A model generated the notes under the pieces. That model saw only the letters and a list, made by a program, of their open reading frames with translations. It was not told where the DNA came from and searched no databases. Source: Clostridia bacterium (GTDB taxonomy: Bacteria; Bacillota_A; Clostridia; Christensenellales; CAG-138). Taken from it: a DNA stretch of 15,363 nt. This document shows, one piece after another, positions 1-6,462 of this stretch. The DNA is taken from the NCBI GenBank assembly GCA_017553815.1, contig JAFZJT010000061.1, forward strand, positions 1 through 15,363. Direction: 5' to 3'. Made by a program: the position numbers and the translations under genes. Positions within the stretch are counted from its first letter, which is position 1, and the number at the start of each line of letters is the position of its first letter.

Positions 1-1
1 C

Positions 2-130
2 ACCATCACCGTTGAGCCCGGCATCTACCTCGAAGGTCTGGGCGGCGTCCGCATCGAGGACTGCTGCGTTTTGACCGAGATCGGCTTCATCAACCTTTGC
101 TCCACCACCAAGGAGCTTATCATCCTGTAA
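2..130 (+). CDS. Xaa-Pro aminopeptidase/dipeptidase (M24 family), 3' end only
   Basis: Only the last 42 codons are inside the window; the 5' part lies to the left. The visible residues contain [17 protein letters not shown], the C-terminal signature of M24B creatinase-fold peptidases: the Glu of VEPG and the Glu of RIED are metal ligands in this family, which removes N-terminal residues preceding proline in the cytoplasm. The tail ends in an ordinary short hydrophobic stretch before TAA. It sits 46 bp upstream of efp, and a pepP-like peptidase followed by efp is a common Firmicutes order. I cannot tell aminopeptidase from dipeptidase from this fragment. Confidence 0.85.
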   Translation, partial: TITVEPGIYLEGLGGVRIEDCCVLTEIGFINLCSTTKELIIL

Positions 131-164
131 TTCAGGAAAAACTTAAAAACAATAACTATACCAC

Positions 165-169
165 GGAGG
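165..169 (+). promoter_or_regulatory. Ribosome binding site of efp
   Basis: GGAGG lies 7 nt before the ATG at 177. It is a consensus Shine-Dalgarno sequence and fixes the efp start. No terminator is visible between the peptidase stop and this site, so the two genes are probably co-transcribed. Confidence 0.8.
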
Positions 170-176
170 TTTAATT

Positions 177-734
177 ATGATTTTAGCAGGCGATTTCAGA
201 AAGGGTATCACAGTTGAAATTGACGGTCAGGTTTGGTCCATCGCGGATTTTCAGCACGTTAAGCCCGGCAAGGGTGCGGCGTTCGTTCGCACCAAGCTCA
301 AGAACGTTATGACCGGCGCGGTTCTTGAGAGAACCTTCTCGCCTACTGACAAGTACCCCACCGCACATATCGAGACCCGCGAGATGCAGTATCTCTACAG
401 CGACGGCGATCTCTACTACTTCATGGACAACGAGTCCTACGAGCAGCTCGCACTCAACCACGACCAGGTGGAGGACGCTATCGACTTCATCGTTGAGAAC
501 TCCAACGTCACCATCCGTTTCTTCAAGGGCAACGCCTTCTCCGTTGCGGCTCCCAACTTCGTTGAGCTGACCGTTACCGAGACCGAGCCCGGCTTCGCAG
601 GCGACACCGCGACCGGCGCAACCAAGCCCGCAACGGTCGAAACCGGCTACACGGTCAACGTTCCCCTTTTCGTAAACGAGGGCGACCGCATCCGCATCGA
701 CACCCGCACCGGCGAGTACATGTCCCGTTGCTGA
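177..734 (+). CDS. efp: Translation elongation factor P
   Basis: At 185 residues this is the standard length of bacterial EF-P, which binds ribosomes stalled at polyproline stretches and stimulates peptide bond formation. The N-terminal KOW-like domain (about 1-62) starts with the typical [10 protein letters not shown] and carries the loop [11 protein letters not shown], with Lys32 at the tip position that is modified or left bare in different bacteria. Two OB-fold domains follow (about 65-128 and 130-184); the C-terminal one has the family pattern [16 protein letters not shown]. It lies in an apparent operon between an M24 peptidase and the CD1247-type gene, 15 bp upstream of the latter. No lysyl-modifying enzyme gene (epmA/epmB or ymfI type) is visible in this window. 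Identification is very secure. Confidence 0.98.
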   Translation: MILAGDFRKGITVEIDGQVWSIADFQHVKPGKGAAFVRTKLKNVMTGAVLERTFSPTDKYPTAHIETREMQYLYSDGDLYYFMDNESYEQLALNHDQVEDAIDFIVENSNVTIRFFKGNAFSVAAPNFVELTVTETEPGFAGDTATGATKPATVETGYTVNVPLFVNEGDRIRIDTRTGEYMSRC

Positions 735-749
735 TTTTCGGAGGCAATT

Positions 750-1181
750 ATGCTTAGAGAAAAAGCCGAATATCTCCGCGGTCTTGCGGACGGAATGCAG
801 CTTGGCGCCGCGGGCGACAATAATTCCAAGCTTCTCAAGGCAATAATCGACTGCATCGGCGAGATCGCCGACGCTGTTGACGACAATACCGACGAGATCG
901 ACACCATCGGCGAGGATATCGAGGAGATATTCGAAACGATGGATATCTACGACGAAGTCCTCTTCGACGACGAGGATGACGACGATGACGACGACTTCCA
1001 TTTCTGCAGCGACGACTGTGACGACTGCGATGGAGATTGCGACGAGTGCGACTGTGAATGTGACTGCGATTCGACCATCGTTTGCGACGAATGCGGCGTC
1101 GAGATAGAGCTTGACGAACTTTTGAAATGCCCCCAGTGCCATAAGCCGATCTTCGGCGAGCACGACGATGACGAGGACTGA
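750..1181 (+). CDS. CD1247 N-terminal-domain protein, acidic, Cys-rich zinc ribbon
   Basis: A 143-residue protein preceded by GGAGG at 740-744. Residues 1-70 (starting MLREKAEYLRGLADGMQLG) match the helical N-terminal domain of the Clostridia family named after C. difficile CD1247, which typically follows efp as here. Residues 72-82 are almost all Asp/Glu. Residues 86-106 hold eight cysteines separated by acidic residues, and residues 112-130 form a zinc ribbon of two CxxC pairs (C112/C115 and C127/C130). The tail is again acidic. The family's function is unknown; older labels as a transcription regulator are not supported by any visible DNA-binding motif. The Asp/Cys tract between the helical domain and the ribbon is longer than I remember for the family and could bind metal. 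A weak hairpin terminator follows at 1241-1263. Confidence 0.85.
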   Translation: MLREKAEYLRGLADGMQLGAAGDNNSKLLKAIIDCIGEIADAVDDNTDEIDTIGEDIEEIFETMDIYDEVLFDDEDDDDDDDFHFCSDDCDDCDGDCDECDCECDCDSTIVCDECGVEIELDELLKCPQCHKPIFGEHDDDED

Positions 1182-1240
1182 GCTTCTCGTTTCGGCAGTT
1201 TTTCAAATTCCTTTAAGCTATGCGCGGGACCCACATCCAC

Positions 1241-1263
1241 AAACGGAGTTGGGTTCCGTTTTT
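1241..1263 (+). terminator. Possible intrinsic terminator after the CD1247-type gene
   Basis: AAACGGA (1241-1247) pairs perfectly with TCCGTTT (1255-1261) around a 7-nt loop, followed by a short T run. The stem is short and AT-rich at its base, so termination is probably partial. Its position argues that trmK starts downstream of it, not at the upstream ATG at 1220. Confidence 0.4.
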
Positions 1264-1273
1264 AAGCGGTTGT

Positions 1274-2026
1274 ATGAACGATACGATCCGGGCGAATATG
1301 CCCGAAAGAAGAAGGCGCGAGCCTGCTATCGGCTCAAGACTGAAAAGCGCGCTTGCCTTTCTCGGCGAGGTCGAGGTTCTCGCCGATATCGGCTGCGACC
1401 ACGGTCGATTCGGGGTTCAGGCCGTAAAGGAAGGCGTTTGCAAAAGGGTCATCGCTTCCGATATAAGCGCGCCATCGCTCAATAAAGCGCGCATTCTCGC
1501 CGAAAAGCGCGGGATCTCCGCTGCATTTGAGTTTCGCCGATGCGGCGGGTTCGACGGATACTCTGAATACGAGGCAGATGTCGCCGTTCTGCTCGGTATG
1601 GGCGGCGAGCTTATCGCCGCTATCCTCGAGAGCGGCAAGCGCGTTGCGCAAAAGCTTTCGCGCGTCGTCATGCAACCCATGCGCGGCGAAGCCGAGCTTA
1701 GGGAGTATCTTTACAAAAGCGGGTATCATATCCTCGACGAGACGGTGTGCCTCGACGCGGGAAGATACTATCAGCTTATAGCGGCAAAGTTCGACCCCGA
1801 AAACGCCGAGCCGCTGCCCGAGTTTTTTCCCGAAAACTGGTATCAATTCGGCGCGTTGGCGCTCAAAAAACGCGAAGCACTGCTACTTCCGATGATGGAG
1901 CGATATCTTGGAATAATGGAAGAAAAGATAGAGCGTGCAGCAAAGCGCGGAGGATCGCCCGAGGCGCTCGTTCGCGAGAGGGACAACACAAAAAGGCTCA
2001 TAGAGCTTTTCAATGCGCAGATCTGA
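1274..2026 (+). CDS. trmK: tRNA (adenine(22)-N1)-methyltransferase
   Basis: A Rossmann-fold SAM-dependent methyltransferase of the TrmK (YqfN) family, which makes m1A22 in some bacterial tRNAs. Visible motifs are the SAM-binding motif I (LADIGCDHGRFG), the acidic ASDIS that follows, and the family hallmark GMGG, then a C-terminal helical coiled-coil half ending in an RDNTKRLIELFN helix. Starting at ATG 1274 gives 250 residues, close to the usual 225-240. An in-frame ATG at 1220 would put a hairpin and extra unconserved residues inside the gene, and an ATG at 1298 fits the B. subtilis length even better; none of the three has a clear Shine-Dalgarno. The gene precedes a Nif3-like gene by 47 bp, a widespread pairing in Firmicutes. 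Confidence 0.92.
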   Translation: MNDTIRANMPERRRREPAIGSRLKSALAFLGEVEVLADIGCDHGRFGVQAVKEGVCKRVIASDISAPSLNKARILAEKRGISAAFEFRRCGGFDGYSEYEADVAVLLGMGGELIAAILESGKRVAQKLSRVVMQPMRGEAELREYLYKSGYHILDETVCLDAGRYYQLIAAKFDPENAEPLPEFFPENWYQFGALALKKREALLLPMMERYLGIMEEKIERAAKRGGSPEALVRERDNTKRLIELFNAQI

Positions 2027-2073
2027 ACCCGCATCGGCGCGGCTTTTGAACAAGAATTAAGGAGGGCTAACCT

Positions 2074-2847
2074 TTGGAACTCAAAGCCTTTATCGAGGTT
2101 ATGAATACCCTTGCGCCGCCCGAAACGGCGCTCGACTTCGACAACTGCGGTCTCCTTATCGGCACCGAAAAGAGCGATATCAACAGGGTGCTCGTTGCGC
2201 TCGATTGCACCTGTGCCATTGCCGAGGAAGCGGCGGAGCTTTCCTGCGACCTTGTGCTGACACATCACCCGCTTATCTTCAGCGGATTAAAGCGCATCCT
2301 TCCCGATGACCCCGCTTCCGCCGCCGTCTATAAGCTCATCCGTTCCTGCATCGGGCTCTTTGCGGCGCACACCAATCTCGACGCCGCGGAGGGCGGCGTG
2401 AACACCGAGCTCTGCGCCGTTCTCGGCATTGAAAACGCCGTGGCAGTTCCGCCCGAGAACATCATGCGCGTGGGCGATCTTCGCGAGCCGATGACGCTGG
2501 ATGAATTCGCGAGGCTCGTTGAAGAGAGGCTCGGCACCGTGGCGCACATAAGCGGCGAAGACCGCATGGTTCATAGGGTCGCCGTTTTGGGCGGCTCCGG
2601 CGGAGGCGACTGCGCTTATGCTAAAGCCTACGGCGCGGATTGCTACGTTACCGGCGAATGCAAGCACGGTCAGGCGATAGAGGCGGGCGTTATGGGGCTT
2701 GCCGTGATCACCGCAGGTCATTATGAAACCGAGAATCCAGTGCTTCGCCCGCTTATCGAATACCTTAAAGCCAATACAAGCGGCGTTGAATTCATCGTTT
2801 CGCGCCGAAGCACCCCCGTTTTTCGCACTGCGAAAAGCGCGACGTAA
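2074..2847 (+). CDS. Nif3-like dinuclear metal-centre protein
   Basis: The protein starts at a TTG preceded by AGGAGGG (about 2060-2066); no ATG gives a plausible N terminus. At 257 residues it is the short form of the Nif3/YqfO/YbgI family, without the CutA-like insertion of longer Firmicutes members. Metal ligands visible are the HH of LTHHPLIF, the Asp of AHTNLDAAEGGVN, and the His and Glu of GHYETE near the C terminus. The family forms toroidal hexamers with a two-metal site per subunit; its function is debated (proposed GTP cyclohydrolase I-like or hydrolase activity). It lies between trmK and a C4 zinc-ribbon gene, its conserved neighbours, and is probably co-transcribed with both. Confidence 0.93.
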   Translation: MELKAFIEVMNTLAPPETALDFDNCGLLIGTEKSDINRVLVALDCTCAIAEEAAELSCDLVLTHHPLIFSGLKRILPDDPASAAVYKLIRSCIGLFAAHTNLDAAEGGVNTELCAVLGIENAVAVPPENIMRVGDLREPMTLDEFARLVEERLGTVAHISGEDRMVHRVAVLGGSGGGDCAYAKAYGADCYVTGECKHGQAIEAGVMGLAVITAGHYETENPVLRPLIEYLKANTSGVEFIVSRRSTPVFRTAKSAT

Positions 2848-2874
2848 CCTATAAATCTTCAGGAGGTAATCGAA

Positions 2875-3594
2875 ATGAGTCAACTCGACAAACTTTGGGA
2901 ATATCAGCAGGCCGAACTGGAGCTTGCCAAACTGAATAAAGAGATGCATTCCTCCCCGAATTATCAAAAGCGCAGCAAGCTCCAAAAGCTCCTGCGCGAG
3001 CAGATGGAAGTTATAAACGGCTTTGAATCGGAGCTTGAAACTCGAAACTCTCAGCTTGCCTCGATGCAGACCCAGCTCGATAGCCTTCTGCACGACTATG
3101 ACCTTGAAAAGAGCGAACTCGACGTTATGGAGACAGACGAGGAGGCGACTCCCGAGGAGCTGACCGAGTCGAAGAAGGCGATCGAAAAGCTCGTCGGCAG
3201 GATCAACTCCCTCGGTCGCGAGCTGAATGCACTGGTTGAGGGCTGCGATAAGCTCACCGAATCCATCAACACCACTTACTCCAAGGCGGGTAAAGCAAAG
3301 CGCGATTATGACGCCGTGCGCACCGCATGCGATGAAGAGAAGGAGGTTTTTGCTCCCAAGATCGACGAGCTCAACAAAAAACTCGACGTTATCCGCGCCA
3401 ACATCCCCGATGAGCTTCTTGATACCTATACCACCTTCAAGAAGAACCATGCTTCGCCTATCGCGATTCTTTCAAACGGTCAATGCGGCGGCTGCCACAT
3501 GGCGCTTCCCGCCGTTGTTGAAAAGCGCGTGCAGGCTGCAAACAGTATCGTTCGCTGCGAAAACTGCGGCAGGATACTGTATTGTAAGCAGTAA
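2875..3594 (+). CDS. Coiled-coil C4-type zinc-ribbon protein (DUF164 / zf-RING_7 family)
   Basis: A 239-residue cytoplasmic protein started by ATG after AGGAGG at 2861-2866. Residues about 5-190 are a long charged antiparallel coiled coil rich in Glu, Lys and Leu heptads. Residues 204-237 are a zinc ribbon with CxxC pairs at 204/207 and 228/231, framed by the typical GGCHMALP and RCENCGRILY. This architecture matches the conserved C4 zinc-ribbon family that includes structurally described Helicobacter and Chlamydia members with proposed nucleic-acid binding; the exact role is unknown. Its position just upstream of rnpB and downstream of trmK and the Nif3 gene is a recurrent bacterial arrangement, suggesting an RNA-related role. 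Confidence 0.92.
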   Translation: MSQLDKLWEYQQAELELAKLNKEMHSSPNYQKRSKLQKLLREQMEVINGFESELETRNSQLASMQTQLDSLLHDYDLEKSELDVMETDEEATPEELTESKKAIEKLVGRINSLGRELNALVEGCDKLTESINTTYSKAGKAKRDYDAVRTACDEEKEVFAPKIDELNKKLDVIRANIPDELLDTYTTFKKNHASPIAILSNGQCGGCHMALPAVVEKRVQAANSIVRCENCGRILYCKQ

Positions 3595-3676
3595 GGTCGC
3601 AAATCTTCCGCCGTGTTAATAATACGAAACTCTGGCTAAGTCCGCTTTTAATCAGAGCTTAATATAAGTTTTAACT

Positions 3677-4004
3677 CGAGTAAGCCAAGTGATCGCGCGA
3701 AGAGATTCGCGAGGAAAGTCCGAGCTCCGCAGGACAGAGTGCCGGATAACACCCGGTGAAGGCGACTTCAAGGAAAGTGCAACAGAAATAGACCGCCGCT
3801 TTTGCGGTAAGGATGGAAAGGCGGGGTAAGAGCCCACCGACGCTTCGGCGACGAAGCGTGCCCTGTAAACCCCACTCGGAGCAAGATTGAAATGGGAGCA
3901 TTCAATGGCTGTCCGTCATGCTCCCCGTAATCGCTCGAGCATACAGGTAACTGTATGCCCAGATAGATGATCACATAAACAGAACTCGGCTTACGGCTTG
4001 CTCG
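3677..4004 (+). ncRNA. rnpB: RNase P RNA, bacterial class A
   Basis: This is the catalytic RNA that matures tRNA 5' ends. Conserved blocks occur in the right order: GAGGAAAGTC (3711-3720), the GTGCAACAGAAA element near 3778-3788, GGTAAGAGCCCACCG near 3825-3839, GTAAACCCCAC near 3866-3876, AGATAGATGAT (3961-3971) and ACAGAACTCGGCTTAC (from about 3979). The ends pair as helix P1, with CGAG..AGCC at 3677-3686 against GGCT..CTCG at 3995-4004. The order of helices and the lack of B-type insertions indicate class A (ancestral), which is usual for Clostridia and unlike Bacillus. A strong terminator begins 7 nt after P1. The exact 5' and 3' ends are inferred from pairing. Confidence 0.97.
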
Positions 4005-4010
4005 ATTATA

Positions 4011-4045
4011 AAGGCTTGGATGGTTTTTCATCCAAGCCTTTTGAT
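4011..4045 (+). terminator. Intrinsic terminator of rnpB
   Basis: AAGGCTTGGATG (4011-4022) and CATCCAAGCCTT (4029-4040) form a perfect 12-bp stem with a GTTTTT loop, followed by T-rich sequence. It ends the rnpB transcript and insulates the SPOR-domain gene downstream. Confidence 0.92.
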
Positions 4046-4122
4046 TGCTTTTTCGTTTTAATTCACCTTCTCGGCTTTCTTATACGCACGTCAGGTAATA
4101 AGCGAGGAGGACCGTGCATATA

Positions 4123-4150
4123 CCGTAACAGCACAAAACATCTGTTACGG
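4123..4150 (+). promoter_or_regulatory. Perfect inverted repeat overlapping the ribosome binding site of the SPOR gene
   Basis: CCGTAACAG (4123-4131) and CTGTTACGG (4142-4150) are exact reverse complements around a 10-nt A-rich loop. The last two G of the right arm are the first two of the GGAGG Shine-Dalgarno (4149-4153), 7 nt before the ATG at 4161. As RNA, the hairpin would partly mask the ribosome binding site; as DNA it could be an operator. A potential 4-codon frame (GTG at 4114, TAA at 4126-4128, with GGAGG just upstream at 4106-4110) ends inside the left arm, so ribosomes translating it would open the hairpin. There is no T run, so it is not a terminator. Confidence 0.55.
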
Positions 4151-4160
4151 AGGAAAAGCC

Positions 4161-5090
4161 ATGGAATACAGGCGCAGAAGAAGCCGCCGAAGCACGCGCG
4201 GCGCATACAGATCGGCTCAATACTCACGGAATACGGGCGGCGGCAGCGGCGCTTTAAACATCATACTGCTTGCTTTTATGACCGCGGGACTCGTCTACGC
4301 CTTCGTGGCAACGCCCGTCGGCGCAATGATCGCCCAAAATGTGTTTGGCAAGGCTCGCAATGCTTCGGTTTCCCCCACGCCCGAGGTGATCGTCACACCC
4401 GAATCCGGCGCAGAGCCAACACCACAGAACACCGAGGCGACTGTCAAGGCCGAGGTAGCGCTTCCACCGCTTGAACTCTACTCTCTTCAGCTCGGCGTTT
4501 ATGATTCTGCCGCAAACGCGCAGGGGCTCATCTCATCCCTGCGTTCGCTCGGCGCGGCAGGCTATGCGCTTGCGAGTGAAGCGGGCGTTCGCATCCTTGC
4601 CTCCTGCTACACGACCGAGGCGGCCGCAAACAGCGTTTGTGAAAGGCTCAAGGGGCAGGGCTATTCTGGCTTGGTTTATCCGCTGAAATGCGACGGCGTG
4701 ATACTCACCGTTACTGCAAACGAGCTTCAGCTGAGCGCCATTCGCGACTCAATCGAGCTTTCAAAGCAGCTTGTGGATCGACTTAACGACGAGGTGATCC
4801 GATTCGATTCCGAAGAAAGAAGCATTGAATACGGGATCGCGATTGCAAATGAAATGCTTGAGCGTGTGCGCTCTGCGAGGTCGGCACTTGCCGAAATAAG
4901 CGATATAAGCGGCTCAATCAAGCTTATCGAGGAGCATTTTATCGAGCTTACAGGTTGTTTTACGAGGTTTACTGCCGTTTCGAGCGAGAACCGCGTTGAA
5001 TTCAGCGGCAGACTCAAGCATCTTCAAATCGAGGTCATCGAGCGTTACTCTGCATTGGCGTCAAAGCTTCAAAGCGCTGCGAATCAATAG
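4161..5090 (+). CDS. Membrane-anchored SPOR-domain protein
   Basis: A 309-residue protein with three parts. Residues 1-30 are strongly basic (RRRRSRRSTRG) and cytoplasmic; residues about 31-55 are one membrane helix, predicting an N-in, C-out single-pass protein; residues 65-100 are a Pro/Thr/Glu-rich linker. Residues about 104-178 (from ELYSLQLGVYDSAANAQ) fit a SPOR domain, the roughly 75-residue fold that binds peptidoglycan strands stripped of stem peptides at septa. Residues 186-309 are a helical domain I do not recognise. SPOR proteins work in division or in engulfment and cortex remodelling of sporulating cells. A leader hairpin overlaps its Shine-Dalgarno, and its last 56 bp overlap the convergent Spo0A-like gene. 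No catalytic domain is visible, so a structural role is more likely than a hydrolase. Confidence 0.75.
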   Translation: MEYRRRRSRRSTRGAYRSAQYSRNTGGGSGALNIILLAFMTAGLVYAFVATPVGAMIAQNVFGKARNASVSPTPEVIVTPESGAEPTPQNTEATVKAEVALPPLELYSLQLGVYDSAANAQGLISSLRSLGAAGYALASEAGVRILASCYTTEAAANSVCERLKGQGYSGLVYPLKCDGVILTVTANELQLSAIRDSIELSKQLVDRLNDEVIRFDSEERSIEYGIAIANEMLERVRSARSALAEISDISGSIKLIEEHFIELTGCFTRFTAVSSENRVEFSGRLKHLQIEVIERYSALASKLQSAANQ

Positions 5091-5463
5091 CTCCCCACGG
5101 CTGCACCTGCTGCGCTTCCGGCGCAAGGCTGTATCTGTCGTTCAATTCGAGGGCGACTCTGCACATGAACTCGCCGAGCGAGGGCGGACAGTTCTTTGAG
5201 CAGGACGCGAAATAGCCGCGCAGCGTGTTGTTGCCGGGTACATGCCAAGCGCTCTGTATCGAATAGTGCATACAGCGCTTGGCGCAGTTTACAGAAACAT
5301 CGTACTCCTTTCCGAGCTCTGCGAACACATCGGTCTTTCCCGAGTAATACCCCATCGGATCGCTGCAGATCATGCCGATGGCGTATACCAGGTAGCCGAA
5401 GCCGCTGTGCTGCGGAAAGAAGCCGAGCTCAAGTAAGAATCGTGCCGGAATATTTACAAACAT
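5035..5463 (-). CDS. Stand-alone Spo0A C-terminal-domain protein (no receiver domain)
   Basis: A 142-residue protein with AGGAGG (complement of 5472-5477) ahead of its ATG. Residues about 8-105 match the Spo0A effector domain: LLLELGFFPQHSGFGYLVYAI corresponds to Spo0A [21 protein letters not shown], and the second half keeps the helix ending in SAW before a loop and GYFASC. There is no N-terminal phospho-acceptor domain, so it cannot be switched by the sporulation phosphorelay. In the helix matching Spo0A SRVERAIRHAIEVAW, one Arg is kept (R63) but the preceding Glu is Lys and the following Arg is His, so DNA specificity may differ. Cys is frequent (C33, C60, C64, C88, C92, C101). The last 17 or so residues are encoded opposite the SPOR gene and look unconserved. 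Function is unknown. Confidence 0.75.
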   Translation of the reverse strand: MFVNIPARFLLELGFFPQHSGFGYLVYAIGMICSDPMGYYSGKTDVFAELGKEYDVSVNCAKRCMHYSIQSAWHVPGNNTLRGYFASCSKNCPPSLGEFMCRVALELNDRYSLAPEAQQVQPWGAIDSQRFEALTPMQSNAR

Positions 5464-5508
5464 ATTCCTTTCCTCCTTTTATGGCTTAATTATTGCGGTG
5501 GAGCTTCA

Positions 5509-5536
5509 TTATATTACGGTAAATTCTGCCAAGAAT
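5509..5536 (-). promoter_or_regulatory. Sigma-A-like promoter of the Spo0A-like gene
   Basis: On the minus strand a perfect TATAAT (complement of 5509-5514) lies about 46 nt upstream of the ATG. With a 16-nt spacer the -35 would be TTCTTG (complement of 5531-5536), a weak match, so the promoter is recognised mainly by its -10. The flanks are very AT-rich. Confidence 0.5.
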
Positions 5537-5597
5537 TCCCAAAATTTTTAATATATTTGCGCGATTTGCTTGACAATTGGATTTTACAGTGAAATAG

Positions 5598-5632
5598 GAC
5601 GGCTCAATGGCGTATTAGCCCGGAACCGTCCG
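5598..5632 (-). terminator. Probable terminator of spoVT
   Basis: GGACGG (5598-5603) and CCGTCC (5627-5632) form a 6-bp GC stem; inside it GGC/GCC can add 3 more pairs. Read on the minus strand it lies 27 nt after the spoVT stop and is followed by TATTTC. On the plus strand it is followed by GTTTT. The large loop makes it a moderate candidate. Confidence 0.45.
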
Positions 5633-5658
5633 TTTTATCATTGTCTATTGATTATTTT

Positions 5659-6237
5659 TCAGTTTTCCATCTGCCTGCCGAGGAATGAGGCCGCGGTCTC
5701 GGCGACCTTGATATCTGCTGGCGAGAACACCGCGTTCTGTTCCTTAGAGAGCAGGAGCACCGCGCCGATCGCGTCCCCGCCCGCGAGTATCGGCTGAATG
5801 AGCTGCGCCGTATAGCGCTCACTCGCGTTCTCTCCGACCGTTACGGGGAGCATCGCTTCGCCCTTTGCGGCTATCCGCGTTTGCCCCTTTCGCATGGCGA
5901 TAACCTCATCGAGTGCATCGCTTATCGGCTTTTCGGGAGCGAGCGCCGCTCCCAAAGAATGCTCCTTCCTTGATGAGCCCGCCGCCGCCACGATGGAATC
6001 CTTATCGCAGATCACCGCGATATGCCCGACCGCCTGATGCAGGGATTCGGCGTATTCCTTTGCAAAATCGCCGAGCTCGCCCACGAGCGAATACTTTTTG
6101 AGGATGACCCCGCCCTCCCTGTCGGTATAGATCTCGAGTGCGTCGCCTTCCCTTATCCTTAAAGTGCGCCTTATCTCCTTGGGTATGACCACCCTTCCGA
6201 GCTCGTCTATCCTTCTTACTATGCCTGTTGCTTTCAT
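5659..6237 (-). CDS. spoVT: Stage V sporulation transcription regulator SpoVT
   Basis: At 192 residues from ATG 6237 this is slightly longer than B. subtilis SpoVT (178). Residues 1-50 are an AbrB swapped-hairpin DNA-binding domain of the SpoVT type (MKATGIVRRIDELGRVVIPK, then EIRRTLRIREGD and ILKKYS). Residues about 60-190 are a GAF-like sensory domain. SpoVT is a sigma-G-dependent forespore regulator of late sporulation and germination genes. The start follows GGAGG (complement of 6244-6248); an in-frame ATG 22 codons upstream is rejected because the probable sigma-G promoter lies inside that extension. Divergent from the SAH hydrolase gene and transcribed alone. Confidence 0.95.
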   Translation of the reverse strand: MKATGIVRRIDELGRVVIPKEIRRTLRIREGDALEIYTDREGGVILKKYSLVGELGDFAKEYAESLHQAVGHIAVICDKDSIVAAAGSSRKEHSLGAALAPEKPISDALDEVIAMRKGQTRIAAKGEAMLPVTVGENASERYTAQLIQPILAGGDAIGAVLLLSKEQNAVFSPADIKVAETAASFLGRQMEN

Positions 6238-6269
6238 ATTTTTCCTCCGAAAACTTTTTGTTTCCTCAT

Positions 6270-6299
6270 TAGTATTATCAAAGCTTGAAATGCTATGCA
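6270..6299 (-). promoter_or_regulatory. Predicted sigma-G promoter of spoVT
   Basis: The minus strand reads TGCATA (complement of 6294-6299), a 17-nt spacer, then AATACTA (complement of 6270-6276). The sigma-G consensus is close to TGAATA and CATACTA with 17-18 nt between, so each element differs from it by one base. The predicted transcript would start near 6263, about 26 nt before the ATG at 6237. This matches the known sigma-G control of spoVT in Bacillus. Confidence 0.65.
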
Positions 6300-6396
6300 T
6301 CATCCGATACTAAACGCTTGAAAATGCTCAAGACGGGTTTTTTCTTCCACGTTTTCGGTATCGATTATAAACTTTTTGTGACATTCCCGATTTGTA

Positions 6397-6425
6397 TTGA
6401 AAAATCGGCCTCTCTATGGTAAAAT
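6397..6425 (+). promoter_or_regulatory. Sigma-A promoter of the SAH hydrolase operon
   Basis: TTGAAA (6397-6402), a 17-nt spacer and TAAAAT (6420-6425), with a TGG extended -10 directly upstream of the hexamer. The transcript would start near 6432, leaving about 30-50 nt of leader, too short for an SAH or SAM riboswitch; none is visible. Confidence 0.7.
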
Positions 6426-6462
6426 CCAATATGATACAGTATTATCATGGTGATTTTATACA

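Noticed and set aside
183..1163. Long antisense open frame opposite efp and the CD1247-type gene
   Set aside because: It mirrors two well-identified genes, has no ribosome binding site, and its sequence is the low-complexity reverse of Asp/Cys codons.
2287..3450. 387-codon antisense open frame opposite the Nif3-like and zinc-ribbon genes
   Set aside because: It arises from high GC at third positions of genuine genes on the plus strand and resembles no known protein.
3597..3670. Promoter for rnpB (TATAAG at 3663-3668)
   Set aside because: No matching -35 at the right distance; rnpB could be transcribed by read-through from the zinc-ribbon gene, and I cannot assign a promoter.
5571..5599. TTGACA on the plus strand as a promoter for a small RNA ending at the hairpin 5598-5632
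   Set aside because: No good -10 at 17 nt, and the hairpin begins before the expected start of transcription, so it could not end such an RNA.
6302..6366. CGATAC and GTATCG as a long-range stem in the spoVT-ahcY gap, or a SAH riboswitch
   Set aside because: The arms are short and 50 nt apart, there are no conserved SAH aptamer motifs, and the predicted ahcY promoter lies downstream of it.
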